Shown: positions 52,420-61,741, counted from the stretch's first letter. The stretch is 64,000 bases of DNA from DAOUJI01 sp965237875 (GCA_965237875.1 CBDEGP010000002.1:992001-1056000), one strand, 5' to 3'. Made by a program: numbers and translations. The notes: generated from the sequence alone by a model not told the origin.

Positions 52420-53574
52420 CTAGCCCACCTGAGACCGGGATGGGAGCTCGACTTCCAAACGGGCCGTGCCGGTGGTGTCTCCACGCTGGTTTCGGCAGTA
52501 TGTCTCACACTCCACCATGCGGCACCCGTCCTGGACCCACTTGCGGGTGACTTTGCCCTCCACCCAGGTTGTGTCTCCCTCGATGTTGAAACGGCGAAGC
52601 TCGTTGTAATACTTTCGCAGAAAGCCTTGGTCTCCCATCCAATTGGTGACGATTTGGGCGAGCCATGAACCCCTTTGCGGACCCAGGTCGTAGATGCCGG
52701 GCAGGGCGATTATCTTGGCCATGGTGTCTTCCCAGTGGCCCCGGTGGGGATGGTCCGGGACGCCTGTCTCAGGGTCGGGTTCGGCAAAGGCCGCATGCCT
52801 CTTGAACGACTTCCACCGGTGGTAATGGGAGCCGCCGGGGCTGCCTCCGGCGCCCATGTTGAAGGCGTCGAACCGCCCGGCGCCGAATATTATGTCAACA
52901 ACCCGAAGGGGACCGCGGACCAAAGGAGGCAGCGCCTCTCCTTCCGTTACATCCTCCCAATGCCGCGGCTCGGCGCCTCTTATCCGCTCATTGTCGTATG
53001 CGTCCCAGATGTCCTGCAGGTCCTCGTCGGAGTATCTGGGCTTCTCCACGCCCTTGTAGGCGTCCCTTTCCCTGGCGGCGCGCCTTTCCGTCCTGACGCT
53101 CCACGCCCTCCCTTTGGCCATCGCCAACCCTCTGCCGTTGACGTACAGGGTCTGGGCCGATTGAATCGCCACGTGGCCTGCATAGCTGCTGGTGGGTTTT
53201 TCCACGACGCTGTATGGCCGATAGGAGGCGCTTATGACGTCGCCTGGCCTGATGGGCCGGTAATACTCCCACTCGCTTCCGCCGTAGAACGTATGGACGC
53301 CGGGCAAGCCGCCCATGTTGGCCGCCGTGGTGGAGCGTATGGTCCATAGGTACATGGGGAAAGCGATCATGCCGCCGTAGTGAGTGGAGCGGCCGTATTC
53401 AGGGTCCAGGTACAGGGGGTTGCGCTCTCCCAGCCCCATTCCGAAGGTCCTGATGGAGTCGGCGGATATCTCGCCCACGTGGCGGACGCCGTGGTAGTAG
53501 ACTCCTAGACGGCCGCGGAGCCGCTGGATGCCCTCCGGCGTGATGGTCCCGAAAGCGCTCTTGTCTGTTGCCAT
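52420..53574 (-). CDS. MaoC-like / FAS1-type double-hotdog dehydratase
   Basis: The 384-residue product carries two hotdog domains. The first has ISADSIRTFGMGLGERNPLY followed by HYGGMIAFPMYLWTI and a GGSEWEYYRPIRPGDVISAS strand. The second has FDAFNMGAGGSPGGSHYHRW (a degenerate D-x-x-x-x-H-x-D-x-x-x-A hydratase-2-like loop), NWMGDQGFLRKYYNELRRFN and GDTTWVEGKVTRKWVQDG. Likely hydrates an enoyl-CoA ahead of the thiolase-like lyase, as ChsH1/ChsH2 do in steroid side-chain cleavage. It follows the thiolase-like gene by 24 bp. Confidence 0.85.
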   Translation of the reverse strand: MATDKSAFGTITPEGIQRLRGRLGVYYHGVRHVGEISADSIRTFGMGLGERNPLYLDPEYGRSTHYGGMIAFPMYLWTIRSTTAANMGGLPGVHTFYGGSEWEYYRPIRPGDVISASYRPYSVVEKPTSSYAGHVAIQSAQTLYVNGRGLAMAKGRAWSVRTERRAARERDAYKGVEKPRYSDEDLQDIWDAYDNERIRGAEPRHWEDVTEGEALPPLVRGPLRVVDIIFGAGRFDAFNMGAGGSPGGSHYHRWKSFKRHAAFAEPDPETGVPDHPHRGHWEDTMAKIIALPGIYDLGPQRGSWLAQIVTNWMGDQGFLRKYYNELRRFNIEGDTTWVEGKVTRKWVQDGCRMVECETYCRNQRGDTTGTARLEVELPSRSQVG

Positions 53575-53598
53575 ACGGTCCGCCAGGGTTCCTCGGCG

Positions 53599-54789
53599 CT
53601 ACTCTCTTGTGCAGATGAAAGCGCAGCCGTTGGGGAAGGGTCCAACCTCGCAAAGGGCCGCGTCCAGCTTCTTCAGCTGTCGAGGGCCGGCGACTCCCAT
53701 CATCTGCTGAGCCGTCTCGCGTATGTGACTCCAGCCGTGGAGCCTCCCTTCTCCCAGGTTCCCTCCGGCAGTGTTCAACGGATGGGGCCCGTTTATGTCG
53801 ATGGTTCCTCCCTGGACCCAGTTATGGGCCTCGCCCTCCGGGCAAAAGCCGAACACTTCCAGCCAGTTCCACACCATCGGGCTGAACCCGTTGTAGACGT
53901 GTATGAGGTCGATGTCCTCCGGCTTCACTCCAGCGCTCTCGTATACATTCTTTGCCAATAGATAACCCGATTCGTAGCTCTCCTCCAACACCTGCCACAG
54001 ATGGGGAGGAGACTTGTGGTAGGGCACGGTGGCGAACCCTGATATGTAACCGCCGGGGTGGGGAGTGTCCTTTGCCCTGTCCTCGGTGGTGATGATGAGC
54101 GCCCCCGCCTCGTCCACGGGCATGTCGTTGTCGAATATGCACATAGGCCACGCTATGATGCGGGCGTTGATGTAGTCGTCGAAGGTGATTTGCCGCCCCT
54201 TCCATACCGCGTAGTCATTTTGCTGGGCGTTCTTATGGTCGTTCAGGACGGTGGTGGCCATCTCTTCGCGTTTGGCCCCATACTTTTCCAGGTAGCGCAG
54301 GTAGGCTTGGGCCTGGGCCTGGCCGCCTCCTCCCACGCCGTATGGACGCCCCCACTGGCCGTCTCCGCCGACGGCGCCTGGCCTGCTCTGGTTGTAACGC
54401 TCTCCCGCCGGGTGGTGCAGCGCCCTGTAGACCAGGGCGTAGTTGCACGCCCCCGACGCCACGGCGTTGGCGGCCTCTATGATGGCGCTGACGGCCATTC
54501 GTCCGTCGCTGTCCACGGACCACTTGATGTTTTCGAAGGGCAGCAACTGCTGCATGTAGCTCTCCGGGATCACGTCGTACCCGGGCAGGTTGCGGCGGTT
54601 CTGGTACGGGGCCCGGTGGTATACGGAAATGCCGTCGATGTCGGATGCCCTGATTCCTGCGTCTTCTATGGCGCCGGTCACTGCTTCATGGATATGGCTG
54701 GCCAGGCTTCTCGTGCTGTAGCGTTCCGCCTTGGTGTTTCCGGCTCCGATGAACACGGGACGTTTTCCTTCGGGCCATTCGATTGCCAT
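53599..54789 (-). CDS. Thiolase-superfamily protein lacking the usual cysteine motif, operon 2
   Basis: The product is 396 residues from ATG 54789, chosen because GAGGAG lies 5 bases upstream; the frame extends to 54834 without need. Motifs: RPVFIGAGNTKAERYSTRSL, GAIEDAGIRASDIDGISVYH, WSVDSDGRMAVSAIIEAANA (where thiolases have the nucleophilic Cys), GALIITTEDRAKD, IHVYNGFSPMVWNWLEVFGF and GPHPLNTAGGNLGEGRLHGW. Homologous to the protein at 30704-32002 and likewise preceded by a DUF35 gene. A retro-aldol or similar C-C lyase role in complex with DUF35 is inferred. Confidence 0.86.
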   Translation of the reverse strand: MAIEWPEGKRPVFIGAGNTKAERYSTRSLASHIHEAVTGAIEDAGIRASDIDGISVYHRAPYQNRRNLPGYDVIPESYMQQLLPFENIKWSVDSDGRMAVSAIIEAANAVASGACNYALVYRALHHPAGERYNQSRPGAVGGDGQWGRPYGVGGGGQAQAQAYLRYLEKYGAKREEMATTVLNDHKNAQQNDYAVWKGRQITFDDYINARIIAWPMCIFDNDMPVDEAGALIITTEDRAKDTPHPGGYISGFATVPYHKSPPHLWQVLEESYESGYLLAKNVYESAGVKPEDIDLIHVYNGFSPMVWNWLEVFGFCPEGEAHNWVQGGTIDINGPHPLNTAGGNLGEGRLHGWSHIRETAQQMMGVAGPRQLKKLDAALCEVGPFPNGCAFICTRE

Positions 54790-54839
54790 CGCTACTCCTC
54801 TAGGGGTTGGGGAAGTCGGCGCCGCAGCGCCCACGGAGC

Positions 54840-55313
54840 CTATCCCTTGGCAGGCTGGAACTGGGGTATGGCCACGTCGTCGCCGGCCTTCTCGTAGACC
54901 ACTTCCACCGGCAGGCCGAGCTCCACTTTATCGTATTCAATGTTCAGCAGGTTGGAGACGACCAGCAGCCTGGGCTGCTCAACCAGCTCCACGGCCGCCA
55001 CCATGTATGGTGTCCGCTCTTCGAACCCGCCCACCTGGGTGTCGTGGTGGATGAACCATGAATAGACATTGCCCTTGCCGCTGACTTCCTCGAACTCCAA
55101 CGCGGCGTCTCTGTCCTTGCATCCCATGCATATGAACTGGGGAGGATGGTTGTAGCGCCCGCAACTCTGACATCGTTGGATCATCAGCCTGCCCTCTTTG
55201 GCTCCATCCCAGTAGGGTTGACTCCACTGGTCGGGGGCGGGAGTCACCGGGTAGGGGGCCATGCTGGTGTTCATTTTTCCGACGGACGCGGGATCGACGT
55301 TGTGGGGCATCAC
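54840..55313 (-). CDS. DUF35 OB-fold protein with zinc ribbon, operon 2
   Basis: The 157-residue product has the zinc ribbon RCQSCGRYNHPPQFICMGCK (two CxxC). The OB-fold continues VSGKGNVYSWFIHHDTQVGG, PYMVAAVELVEQPRLLVVSN and VELGLPVEVVYEKAGDDVAI. Partner of the thiolase-like protein whose gene follows by about 50 bp. First gene of the minus-strand operon DUF35, thiolase-like, MaoC-like, MFS, CaiB, CaiB, PNPOx-like, expressed from the promoter at 55360-55388. Confidence 0.92.
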   Translation of the reverse strand: MMPHNVDPASVGKMNTSMAPYPVTPAPDQWSQPYWDGAKEGRLMIQRCQSCGRYNHPPQFICMGCKDRDAALEFEEVSGKGNVYSWFIHHDTQVGGFEERTPYMVAAVELVEQPRLLVVSNLLNIEYDKVELGLPVEVVYEKAGDDVAIPQFQPAKG

Positions 55314-55359
55314 TTCTCCTGACGGGGCCTAGTCTCAGGCATAGCAGAAAGCTATCCAA

Positions 55360-55388
55360 AAGATACAGGCGGCCATTTCCTTTGTCAA
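55360..55388 (-). promoter_or_regulatory. Promoter of catabolic operon 2
   Basis: On the minus strand TTGACA (55383-55388) and TATCTT (55360-55365) have a 17-base spacer, 47 bases before the DUF35 start codon. Confidence 0.65.
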
Positions 55389-55530
55389 TCTTGACGGGCC
55401 ATACACTAATGAAAGGCCCCCAGGATAATCCATAATCCAATATTAGAACCACGCCTGACGGCCCCTTGCGGAGGTCTCCCCATCCATATAAACTCTCGAA
55501 CATTGGGCCGGAGTTGGAGGGGGTTGGGGG

Positions 55531-56301
55531 ATGAAAATCGCCAGGTTCAAGAAGGGAAGGCTTAACGCCTACGGTGTGGTGGAGGGCGACGAGATCCTGG
55601 AAATCAGAGGAAGCATCTACACCAAGTTCCGCATCACCGACAACCGCTTCAAGCTGGATGACGTGAGGCTCCTCTCTCCCACCGACCCCAGGCAGATATG
55701 GTGCCCAGGCCCCAACTTTCCCAACGACAACGCGAGCGCCGACACCGCACTCAACCCTTCCAACAGCCCGCAGCCCTGGCAAAAGGGGCGCAACTCCCTT
55801 ATCGGCCCCGGCGACTTCATCGTCCTCCCCAAGGACTCGGCGGGAGAGGTCCATCCTGAAGGAGCAGCCGTTGCGGTGATAAGCAAGCCCTGCCGCAGGA
55901 TCAGCAAAGAGAAAGCGCTGCGCTACGTTCTGGGTTTCACCTGCGGCAACGATGTCAGCGAACGCCAATGGCAGTGGGACGACCGCCACCTGTGGCGGGC
56001 CAAGGGCTCAGACACCTTCGCTCCGGTGGGACCCTGGATAGAGACCGATGCGTCTCCGCTGTGTTTGGACGTGAACGTAAAAATCAATGGTGAGAATGTC
56101 CAAAGCTCATGCACCAGCGAAATGGTCCACGACTTCGCCTCCATCATCAGCTACATTAGCCAACACGTGACCCTCCAGCCGGGAGACCTGGTCTTCTCCG
56201 GCTCCCGAGGCGACAGCGCCCCCATAAAGCCCGAGGACGTGGTCGAGGTGTCCATAGGCGGCATCGGGACGTTGAAGAACACCGTCCGCATGGAAGACTG
56301 A
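55531..56301 (+). CDS. Fumarylacetoacetate hydrolase (FAH) family protein
   Basis: The 256-residue product has the FAH fold. The N-terminus KIARFKKGRLNAYGVVEGDE is a typical lead-in. Metal-site motifs follow: IWCPGPNFPNDNA (in place of the usual V-G-x-N-Y), HPEGAAVAVISKPCRR (Glu), YVLGFTCGNDVSERQWQW (Asp) and WRAKGSDTFAPVGPWI. The C-terminus has LVFSGSRGDSAPIKPEDVVE. Relatives hydrolyse or isomerise diketo acids or decarboxylate oxaloacetate-like acids from ring cleavage. It is convergent with the amidohydrolase gene, sharing the hairpin at 56367. Confidence 0.9.
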   Translation: MKIARFKKGRLNAYGVVEGDEILEIRGSIYTKFRITDNRFKLDDVRLLSPTDPRQIWCPGPNFPNDNASADTALNPSNSPQPWQKGRNSLIGPGDFIVLPKDSAGEVHPEGAAVAVISKPCRRISKEKALRYVLGFTCGNDVSERQWQWDDRHLWRAKGSDTFAPVGPWIETDASPLCLDVNVKINGENVQSSCTSEMVHDFASIISYISQHVTLQPGDLVFSGSRGDSAPIKPEDVVEVSIGGIGTLKNTVRMED

Positions 56302-56366
56302 CGCCGCCGAGGCTGCGTTTCCTGGGGTATGGTCCCCCGGCGGCAAAAGAAAAGAACGGAATCAAG

Positions 56367-56398
56367 AACATGGGCGCCTCTTCTGAGGCGCCCATGTT
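56367..56398. terminator. Bidirectional terminator between convergent genes
   Basis: A perfect 14-bp inverted repeat (AACATGGGCGCCTC with GAGGCGCCCATGTT) around a TTCT loop lies between the FAH gene (+) and the amidohydrolase gene (-). Confidence 0.8.
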
Positions 56399-56436
56399 TG
56401 CTGCTTGCAACGCGCGGCGGGCCCGCCGCTTCAGGT

Positions 56437-57579
56437 CTAGGTGATGCCGTATATCCGAGCTGCGTTGTCCCACACTATCTTCTGTTTCTCCTCTTCAGTG
56501 CATCCGGCAAGCACCTCCTCAGCCACCGATCGGGACATGGGGAAGGTGCCCTCGTCATGGGGATAGTCGGCCCCGAACTGGATGTTGTCCACGCCGATGA
56601 TGTCCCTGAGTCTCATGGTGTGGGGGTCCTGCTGGAAACCCACGAAGCAGTTGGTGCGCCAGAAGTCGCTGGGCATCGCGTTATTCTTGAAGCGGTGGGG
56701 GACCATGGTGAGCCTGTCGGTGTAAGTGTAGTCGATGCGCTCCAGGAAGTGGGGTATCCACGAAACCTCATGCTCAATCACCCCGACCTGAAGCCCCGGG
56801 TACCGCTCAAACACCCCTGAGAAGATCATGTCCCCCAATGACAGCCGTGGCCAAAAATCGACGTTGCTGAGCCATGACGGAGTCAACTTGCTGAAATCCA
56901 TGAATTCGTTTTCCGGTCCGGGCCTATTGCAGCCGATGTGGAAGGAGACCGGCATCCTGAGGTCCTGGCAGGCGGCCCAGAACGGCTCGTACATCTCATG
57001 GTTGTACCTCATGTCCGGGCTGGGCCACACCGGGACCAGCGCTCCCACCAAGCCCATCTTCTTGCATCGTTCAACTTCCTGGATGGCCTTGTCAGGCAAC
57101 TCCGGGTTGATGAGAGCGATGCCGTAGAGCCTGTCGGGATGGGCGGAACAGTACTCGGAAAGCCAATCGTTGTAGACCTTGTGCAACTCGTGCAGGAACT
57201 CCCGGTCCCCGATCCTGTAAAGATGAAGTCCCAGGGTAGAGTAGTGTATGGCCTTGTCTATTCCGTCTATGTCCAGGTCCTTGACCCTTTCGTCAGGGTC
57301 GTAGGCCCCTGGGCGGAGGTGCTCTTCACGAGTGCGCGTACGCCCGATCTCAGCGCGGACCGCGGGGTCGTCCTCGTAGCGCCGGCCGGGATGCGTGCCG
57401 GGAGACAATGGCACCAGGGCCAAGTCTTCGTAGTACCACATGTCCAGGTCGTCCAGGCTTCTCAACCGGGGCGCCCTGTCTTGAAGGTTCTTGGGCAGCC
57501 GGGTGACCCATAGGTCCGACCGTTCGAATGTATGGTCGTCGGCGGATAGTATCTTGTATCCCTCAAGAGCCTGAGCCAT
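56437..57579 (-). CDS. Amidohydrolase-2 family protein
   Basis: The 380-residue TIM-barrel metal-dependent enzyme has ILSADDHTFERSDLWVTRLP, DIDGIDKAIHYSTLGLHLYR, YGIALINPELPDKAIQEVER, MPVSFHIGCN, VGVIEHEVSWIPHFLERIDY and IQFGADYPHDEGTFPMSRSV with the catalytic Asp. The same protein plan is seen at 45926-47053, with a similarly reduced D-x-H-x motif at the N-terminus. Monocistronic; convergent with FAH. Confidence 0.9.
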   Translation of the reverse strand: MAQALEGYKILSADDHTFERSDLWVTRLPKNLQDRAPRLRSLDDLDMWYYEDLALVPLSPGTHPGRRYEDDPAVRAEIGRTRTREEHLRPGAYDPDERVKDLDIDGIDKAIHYSTLGLHLYRIGDREFLHELHKVYNDWLSEYCSAHPDRLYGIALINPELPDKAIQEVERCKKMGLVGALVPVWPSPDMRYNHEMYEPFWAACQDLRMPVSFHIGCNRPGPENEFMDFSKLTPSWLSNVDFWPRLSLGDMIFSGVFERYPGLQVGVIEHEVSWIPHFLERIDYTYTDRLTMVPHRFKNNAMPSDFWRTNCFVGFQQDPHTMRLRDIIGVDNIQFGADYPHDEGTFPMSRSVAEEVLAGCTEEEKQKIVWDNAARIYGIT

Positions 57580-58096
57580 GTCCTTCCTCCTGTCGCAAAG
57601 CTGCCTGTTGGCCCGGGGAACACGCAGGTCGTGTTCCGTAACGTATGTTACATTTTACTCCGGTTTGACGCCAAGGGGAAGGCGGCCCGTCAACCTTCCA
57701 GGTTGTCTTAATAGTCAGAAGTCTTGGTTGCTCCGTTCGTGGTGAGCAACGTTACGCCCCGGGGACGGGGCCGAGCAAGAGCGAATAACTGAAAGCAGTT
57801 ACTTGGCAGTATGTCGAAAGGCGGCCTTGGTCGCAAACCACGGTGCTTCGACAAGCTCAGCACGAACGGAGGGAGGTAGGGCGCCTCTGGATTCCGCCGG
57901 AATGACGGGGCCGGGGTCTGTCGTAGGGGCGACCGGCGGTCGCCCAGGCCCAGCTGCGAGCAGTTGCTTGAAAGCCTGTCGAACCACCCTTTGACTTGCC
58001 TGTCCTAAGCCAGCCGGAGGGACCAGAGCCTGCCCCGTATTCGATACGGGGCGAACGGGAAGGCGGACTGTCAATCTTCCCTCACGCCGCTCAGTT
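57580..58096. repeat. Repeat-rich intergenic region
   Basis: No gene is supported in these ~500 bases. They hold several short elements of the kind dispersed in many bacterial genomes: GGTGCTTCGACAAGCTCAGC with ACGAACGGAG (57841-57870), GGATTCCGCCGGAATGACGG (57889-57908), and GTTCGTGGTGAGCAACGTTA (57735-57754). Their clustering suggests a landing site for small palindromic repeats. Confidence 0.6.
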
Positions 58097-59272
58097 TTAC
58101 GCCACGTAGCGCAGCGTGGCTTCCGTCATTACTTGCGCGGCGATGGGCAGAGAGTCCTCGTCTATGTCGAAGTCGGCGCTGTGGTGAGAGGCTGTGATGC
58201 CTTTTTCGGCATTGGCGCAACCCACCAGAAAGAAGCAACCGGGCGCTTCCTTCATGAAATAGGTGACGTCTTCTCCCAATTGCAGCGGAGTGATGGTCAC
58301 CACATTCTCAGGGCCCACCACCGTCGCCGCCGCCTCAGCCACCAGCCTGGACACCTCTTCATCGTTGACCACGGCCGGGACTCCCATGACGTGGTTGAAC
58401 TCACATTCGCCGCGCATGCCCTGGGCCACCTGGGACGATATCTCCTCCATCCGTCTGAGTATGTAGTCCCTGACTGAGTCGTCAAGCGTCCTGACCGTTC
58501 CCGCAAGCTCCACCCGGTCCGAGACCACGTTGAAGGCGGAGCCGCCGTGTATGGTCCCGAACCCAAGCACCCCGGTCTGAGTGGGAGCAATCTCCCGGCT
58601 GAGAATGGTCTGAAGCGCAGTGATGACGTAAGCCGAGATGAGAATCGGGTCCACAGAGAGGTGGGGCATGCCCCCATGCCCGCCTTTTCCCTTGACGGTC
58701 AAGCGTATTTCGTCGGCGCTGGAGAATATAGGCCCCGCTTGAGCGGTTACCCGGCCCACCGGCAACCCGCTCCATAGATGGAAGCTGAACACCCGGTCCA
58801 CCTTGGGGTCCGTCATGGCCCCGTCCGCAATCATTTTCTGGGCTCCGCTGGCGATCTCCTCGGCGGGCTGAAAGGCGATCTTCACATTGCCTTTCAGCGC
58901 GCTGCGACGGCGGCTAAGCAGGTCGGCGACCGCGAGTCCTACAGCCATGTGGCCGTCGTGGCCGCATGCGTGCATCACGCCTTCAACCTGGGAGGAGTAG
59001 GGCCGGTCCAAGGACTCCTGCACCGGCAAAGCGTCCATGTCCACCCGGATGAGAACGGTGGGGCCCTCTCCCGAACCGTCCAATCGACCGAGGACGCCGG
59101 TCTCTCCCACTCCCGTGCGCACCTGCCAACCAAGGCTGTCCAGCCGCTCGGCGACCACCCGCGCCGTGCGGAGCTCCTGGAATGAGAGCTCCGGGTTGCG
59201 GTGGAAGTCCCTGCGGTCGGCCACCAAACGCTCTCGGATGCTGTCCACGTCTCCAGGCGTCAATTCAGACAT
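58097..59272 (-). CDS. M20 family amidohydrolase/peptidase
   Basis: This 391-residue di-metal hydrolase of the N-acyl-L-amino-acid/hippurate hydrolase group has the N-terminus DSIRERLVADRRDFHRNPEL, then VLIRVDMDALPVQE, GVMHACGHDGHMAVGLAVAD (metal-binding Cys/His/His), KIAFQPAEEIASGAQKMIAD (catalytic Glu pair), VFSFHLWSGLPVGRVTAQAG and ITASHHSADFDIDEDSLPIA at the C-terminus. Likely releases amino acids from N-acyl or N-carbamoyl conjugates, in keeping with the deacylase and hydantoinase-type genes elsewhere in the window. Confidence 0.93.
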   Translation of the reverse strand: MSELTPGDVDSIRERLVADRRDFHRNPELSFQELRTARVVAERLDSLGWQVRTGVGETGVLGRLDGSGEGPTVLIRVDMDALPVQESLDRPYSSQVEGVMHACGHDGHMAVGLAVADLLSRRRSALKGNVKIAFQPAEEIASGAQKMIADGAMTDPKVDRVFSFHLWSGLPVGRVTAQAGPIFSSADEIRLTVKGKGGHGGMPHLSVDPILISAYVITALQTILSREIAPTQTGVLGFGTIHGGSAFNVVSDRVELAGTVRTLDDSVRDYILRRMEEISSQVAQGMRGECEFNHVMGVPAVVNDEEVSRLVAEAAATVVGPENVVTITPLQLGEDVTYFMKEAPGCFFLVGCANAEKGITASHHSADFDIDEDSLPIAAQVMTEATLRYVA

Positions 59273-59379
59273 TACACCACCTCTGGAAGCTGGGGGGATT
59301 TTACCACAGCCGCCTCATCTTGCGGGTCGAAACCGCCCGTACTATACTTTCCACAACTCATTATTCGCCAGGGGCTGAC

Positions 59380-60018
59380 ATGGAAGATTTGCGCCTGTTT
59401 CCTCTGAACACGATTCTATTCCCGGGCCTGCCGTTTCCTCTCCGCATCTTCGAGGAGCGGTACAAGCTCATGATTGGGGAATGTCTGGACAACGAAGAGC
59501 CTTTCGGCGTGGTGCTGATCAAGGAAGGGCCGGAGGTGGGCGGACCCGCCGCGGTCTACAATGTGGGCGTCACCGCCCGGATTGGCGAGGTGGAGCATCT
59601 GGAAGAGGGGCGGATGAACCTCTCCACCATGGGCGAAAAGCGTTTCAGGCTTCTGGAGGTCATTCAGGACATCCCCTACATGAAGGGCAGCGTCGAATAC
59701 CTAGATGAAGACCCTGGAGAGGCCAAGGAAGAAACCTACCCGCAGGCGGCGGAACTGTTCGGAAACTATATCCAGCTGATATCCAGCCTTCAAGGGGGCT
59801 GGCTAGTGCGCGCTCCTGTGCCTGCGGACCCTATATCCCTCAGCTACACAATCGCCCACTACCTCGACCTTCCACGCATCGCTAAGCAACGGCTGCTGGA
59901 AATACCCACCGCCGGTGAGAGGTTGAAGTACGAGGTCCCCCTGCTGGAGGGGGCGACGGAGCGCGTGCGGGAAGAGTTGGTGAAACGCAACCCATACCAG
60001 GGCCCCAGACTCAACTAA
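59380..60018 (+). CDS. Lon N-terminal (LON substrate-binding) domain protein
   Basis: This 212-residue stand-alone LON domain protein lacks the AAA+ and protease domains. The start is ATG 59380 (MEDLRLFPLNTILFPGLPFP), not the upstream ATG of the open frame. The family pattern continues LRIFEERYKLMIGECLDNEE, FGVVLIKEGPEVG, EVEHLEEGRMNLSTMGEKRF and LEVIQDIPYMKGSVEYLDED. Its cellular role is not established. Divergent from the M20 gene. Confidence 0.9.
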   Translation: MEDLRLFPLNTILFPGLPFPLRIFEERYKLMIGECLDNEEPFGVVLIKEGPEVGGPAAVYNVGVTARIGEVEHLEEGRMNLSTMGEKRFRLLEVIQDIPYMKGSVEYLDEDPGEAKEETYPQAAELFGNYIQLISSLQGGWLVRAPVPADPISLSYTIAHYLDLPRIAKQRLLEIPTAGERLKYEVPLLEGATERVREELVKRNPYQGPRLN

Positions 60019-60087
60019 AAGGGCTGCCAGCAATGGCCGGCCGCGTTGCCGTTCAAGCCTCGGCGCCTCTATATCAAGCGCCTCTTA

Positions 60088-60255
60088 CTAGCGCCAAATC
60101 CGGGACGCGCCGCCCTGCGGGACCATGCCTGAGAAGAGTTCCGGGCGTATTATCTCCGCTAATATCTCCAGCCCGTCGACGAGACGGGGGCCTGAGCGGT
60201 TGAAGTAGGCGCTGGCGTCCACCGCAAACACCCGTCCATCCCGTACCGCCGGAAT
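60088..60255 (-). pseudogene. Duplicated 3' fragment of the BtuF-like gene
   Basis: The minus strand encodes RIPAVRDGRVFAVDASAYFN, then RSGPRLVDGLEILAEIIRPE and LFSGMVPQGGASRIWR. It closely matches the C-terminus of the gene at 61921-62838 (LPAVRDGRVFVVDASAYFSR and so on), but differs at roughly one base in eight, so the duplication is not recent. The first ~23 residues of the open frame are unrelated. The AlbA_2 gene lies between the two copies. Confidence 0.85.
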
Positions 60256-60409
60256 GCGGCTGGCGACCCTGACTAAGTTGTTCGCCCTGCGAACAACCAC
60301 GGCTATTTGCAAATTCCGGTCGGTGAACACAGCCAGTTCTGCTGGGGGCTAAAGCCAGATAACGAGAGTGTGACATCGTTGTTACGGTTATTGGCGGGCA
60401 GGAATCAGT

Positions 60410-61741
60410 CTAAGGCGGTAGTGAGATATTTCTCCTTACGATATCGTGTATTAGTTCCTTAGGAACCTCAGTGAACGCAAACAAACTAAAGAGCGAGTTC
60501 GCTATCGTGTGGGTCAACTCTAACCACCGACCGGTGATCAAATCTTGTGTGACTTCCTCTTGCCATAGATGGCAATCCACTTGACTATCTCGTCCGAGGT
60601 CTGTGTAGCTAGGATATCGGGGGTCAGAGGCATAGATAGTACGTCCTTCCAGCCCACAGTGATTTATCGACAATATGTAAGGTTCGTCGGGAGCGATTTC
60701 TAATTCTTTGTAGATTCTTGCGCTGTCCAACAGTTCTCTAGCAATTCTGAGAATTGCCAAATCAAACCACAGCGATTTGTCCGGATGGCCCAAGCTCGAG
60801 GAAAAGGATGGAGGCGTATAGTCTTCGCGCAGCAATCCCGAGGAATAACAACTCCCGTCTTGTTTGAGATACCAATACTCTGGCAGCATAGGCCTGTCTG
60901 TGAGCCCTATGCGTATCTCTATGCCAGCTTGTGCCGGGACAAGGGCATTTCGATAATGCGGCTTAGCTAAGATAGCAGCCTTTTGAAGCTCCTGACGCGT
61001 CCATTCAGAGGCCCGCGAGCGAACGAACGTCTGGGCTGACTCTATGTACCCTCCTCTGTGCAACAAATGTTCATGAGTTGTAGAGATACTCCGTTGTTCT
61101 GTTATCCATTCATTCAACTTCGTTTTGGCGTCCTCATCCGGGGTCGCATCTCCTGCAGTCATACGCTGGAACAAATCGGCGAATTCCGACAAGAATTCAT
61201 CCCGTCGCTGTGAAACGCACCTACTGAGTAAGTCCTCCCAGTCCGGTAGACTTTGGATTTCAGAGGTAGCGGCGCCTGGACGCCTGATATACACCTTACC
61301 AACTTGCAGAATCGGCTCTTCCGTATCGGATGCGAGCTTGGTTGACCGACAAATCAAAGGTGTACGTTCAAATCCCTTTACACGAATAATGGGATAAATG
61401 AGTTGAGTTTCAGTGTGCTTCTCCATGAACACCGCAAGATGTACTTGCTGCCCGCGTTGGACAGAGGCATTCACAGCATCAGTCAGGCTAGTAGAGTCAT
61501 ATGCGGCAGCTACTTCGGTCGAGTGCTTGGGGTCGGGTGTGAGCGTGCCGTCCTCATATCCGATGACAATCCATCCGCCATCAGTATTTGCCATGCCGAG
61601 TATGTGCTTAATGAGTTTAAGTCCGAACTCGGTGTTATTGTCGAAAGCGACCGCCGCCTTATAATCCACTTCCTGTCGCTCGCCTGGCGATGTCAAAAGG
61701 GCTTGCCTAAAGGCAGCTTCATTGTCTGTATTGGTGGTCAT
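60410..61741 (-). CDS. AlbA_2 (Schlafen-type) domain protein
   Basis: The 443-residue product begins with an AlbA_2 domain: PGERQEVDYKAAVAFDNNTE, FGLKLIKHILGMANTDGGWI and VIGYEDGTLTPDPKHSTEVA, which is the divergent AAA-4/Schlafen DNA- or RNA-binding fold. The remaining ~280 residues (EIQSLPDWEDLLSRCVSQRR, AGIEIRIGLTDRPMLPEYWY, DEPYILSINHCGLEGRTIYA) match no family I know. AlbA_2 proteins occur as regulators and in phage-defence systems. Its lower GC content than the neighbours and its position between two btuF-like copies suggest acquisition by transfer. Confidence 0.82.
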   Translation of the reverse strand: MTTNTDNEAAFRQALLTSPGERQEVDYKAAVAFDNNTEFGLKLIKHILGMANTDGGWIVIGYEDGTLTPDPKHSTEVAAAYDSTSLTDAVNASVQRGQQVHLAVFMEKHTETQLIYPIIRVKGFERTPLICRSTKLASDTEEPILQVGKVYIRRPGAATSEIQSLPDWEDLLSRCVSQRRDEFLSEFADLFQRMTAGDATPDEDAKTKLNEWITEQRSISTTHEHLLHRGGYIESAQTFVRSRASEWTRQELQKAAILAKPHYRNALVPAQAGIEIRIGLTDRPMLPEYWYLKQDGSCYSSGLLREDYTPPSFSSSLGHPDKSLWFDLAILRIARELLDSARIYKELEIAPDEPYILSINHCGLEGRTIYASDPRYPSYTDLGRDSQVDCHLWQEEVTQDLITGRWLELTHTIANSLFSLFAFTEVPKELIHDIVRRNISLPP

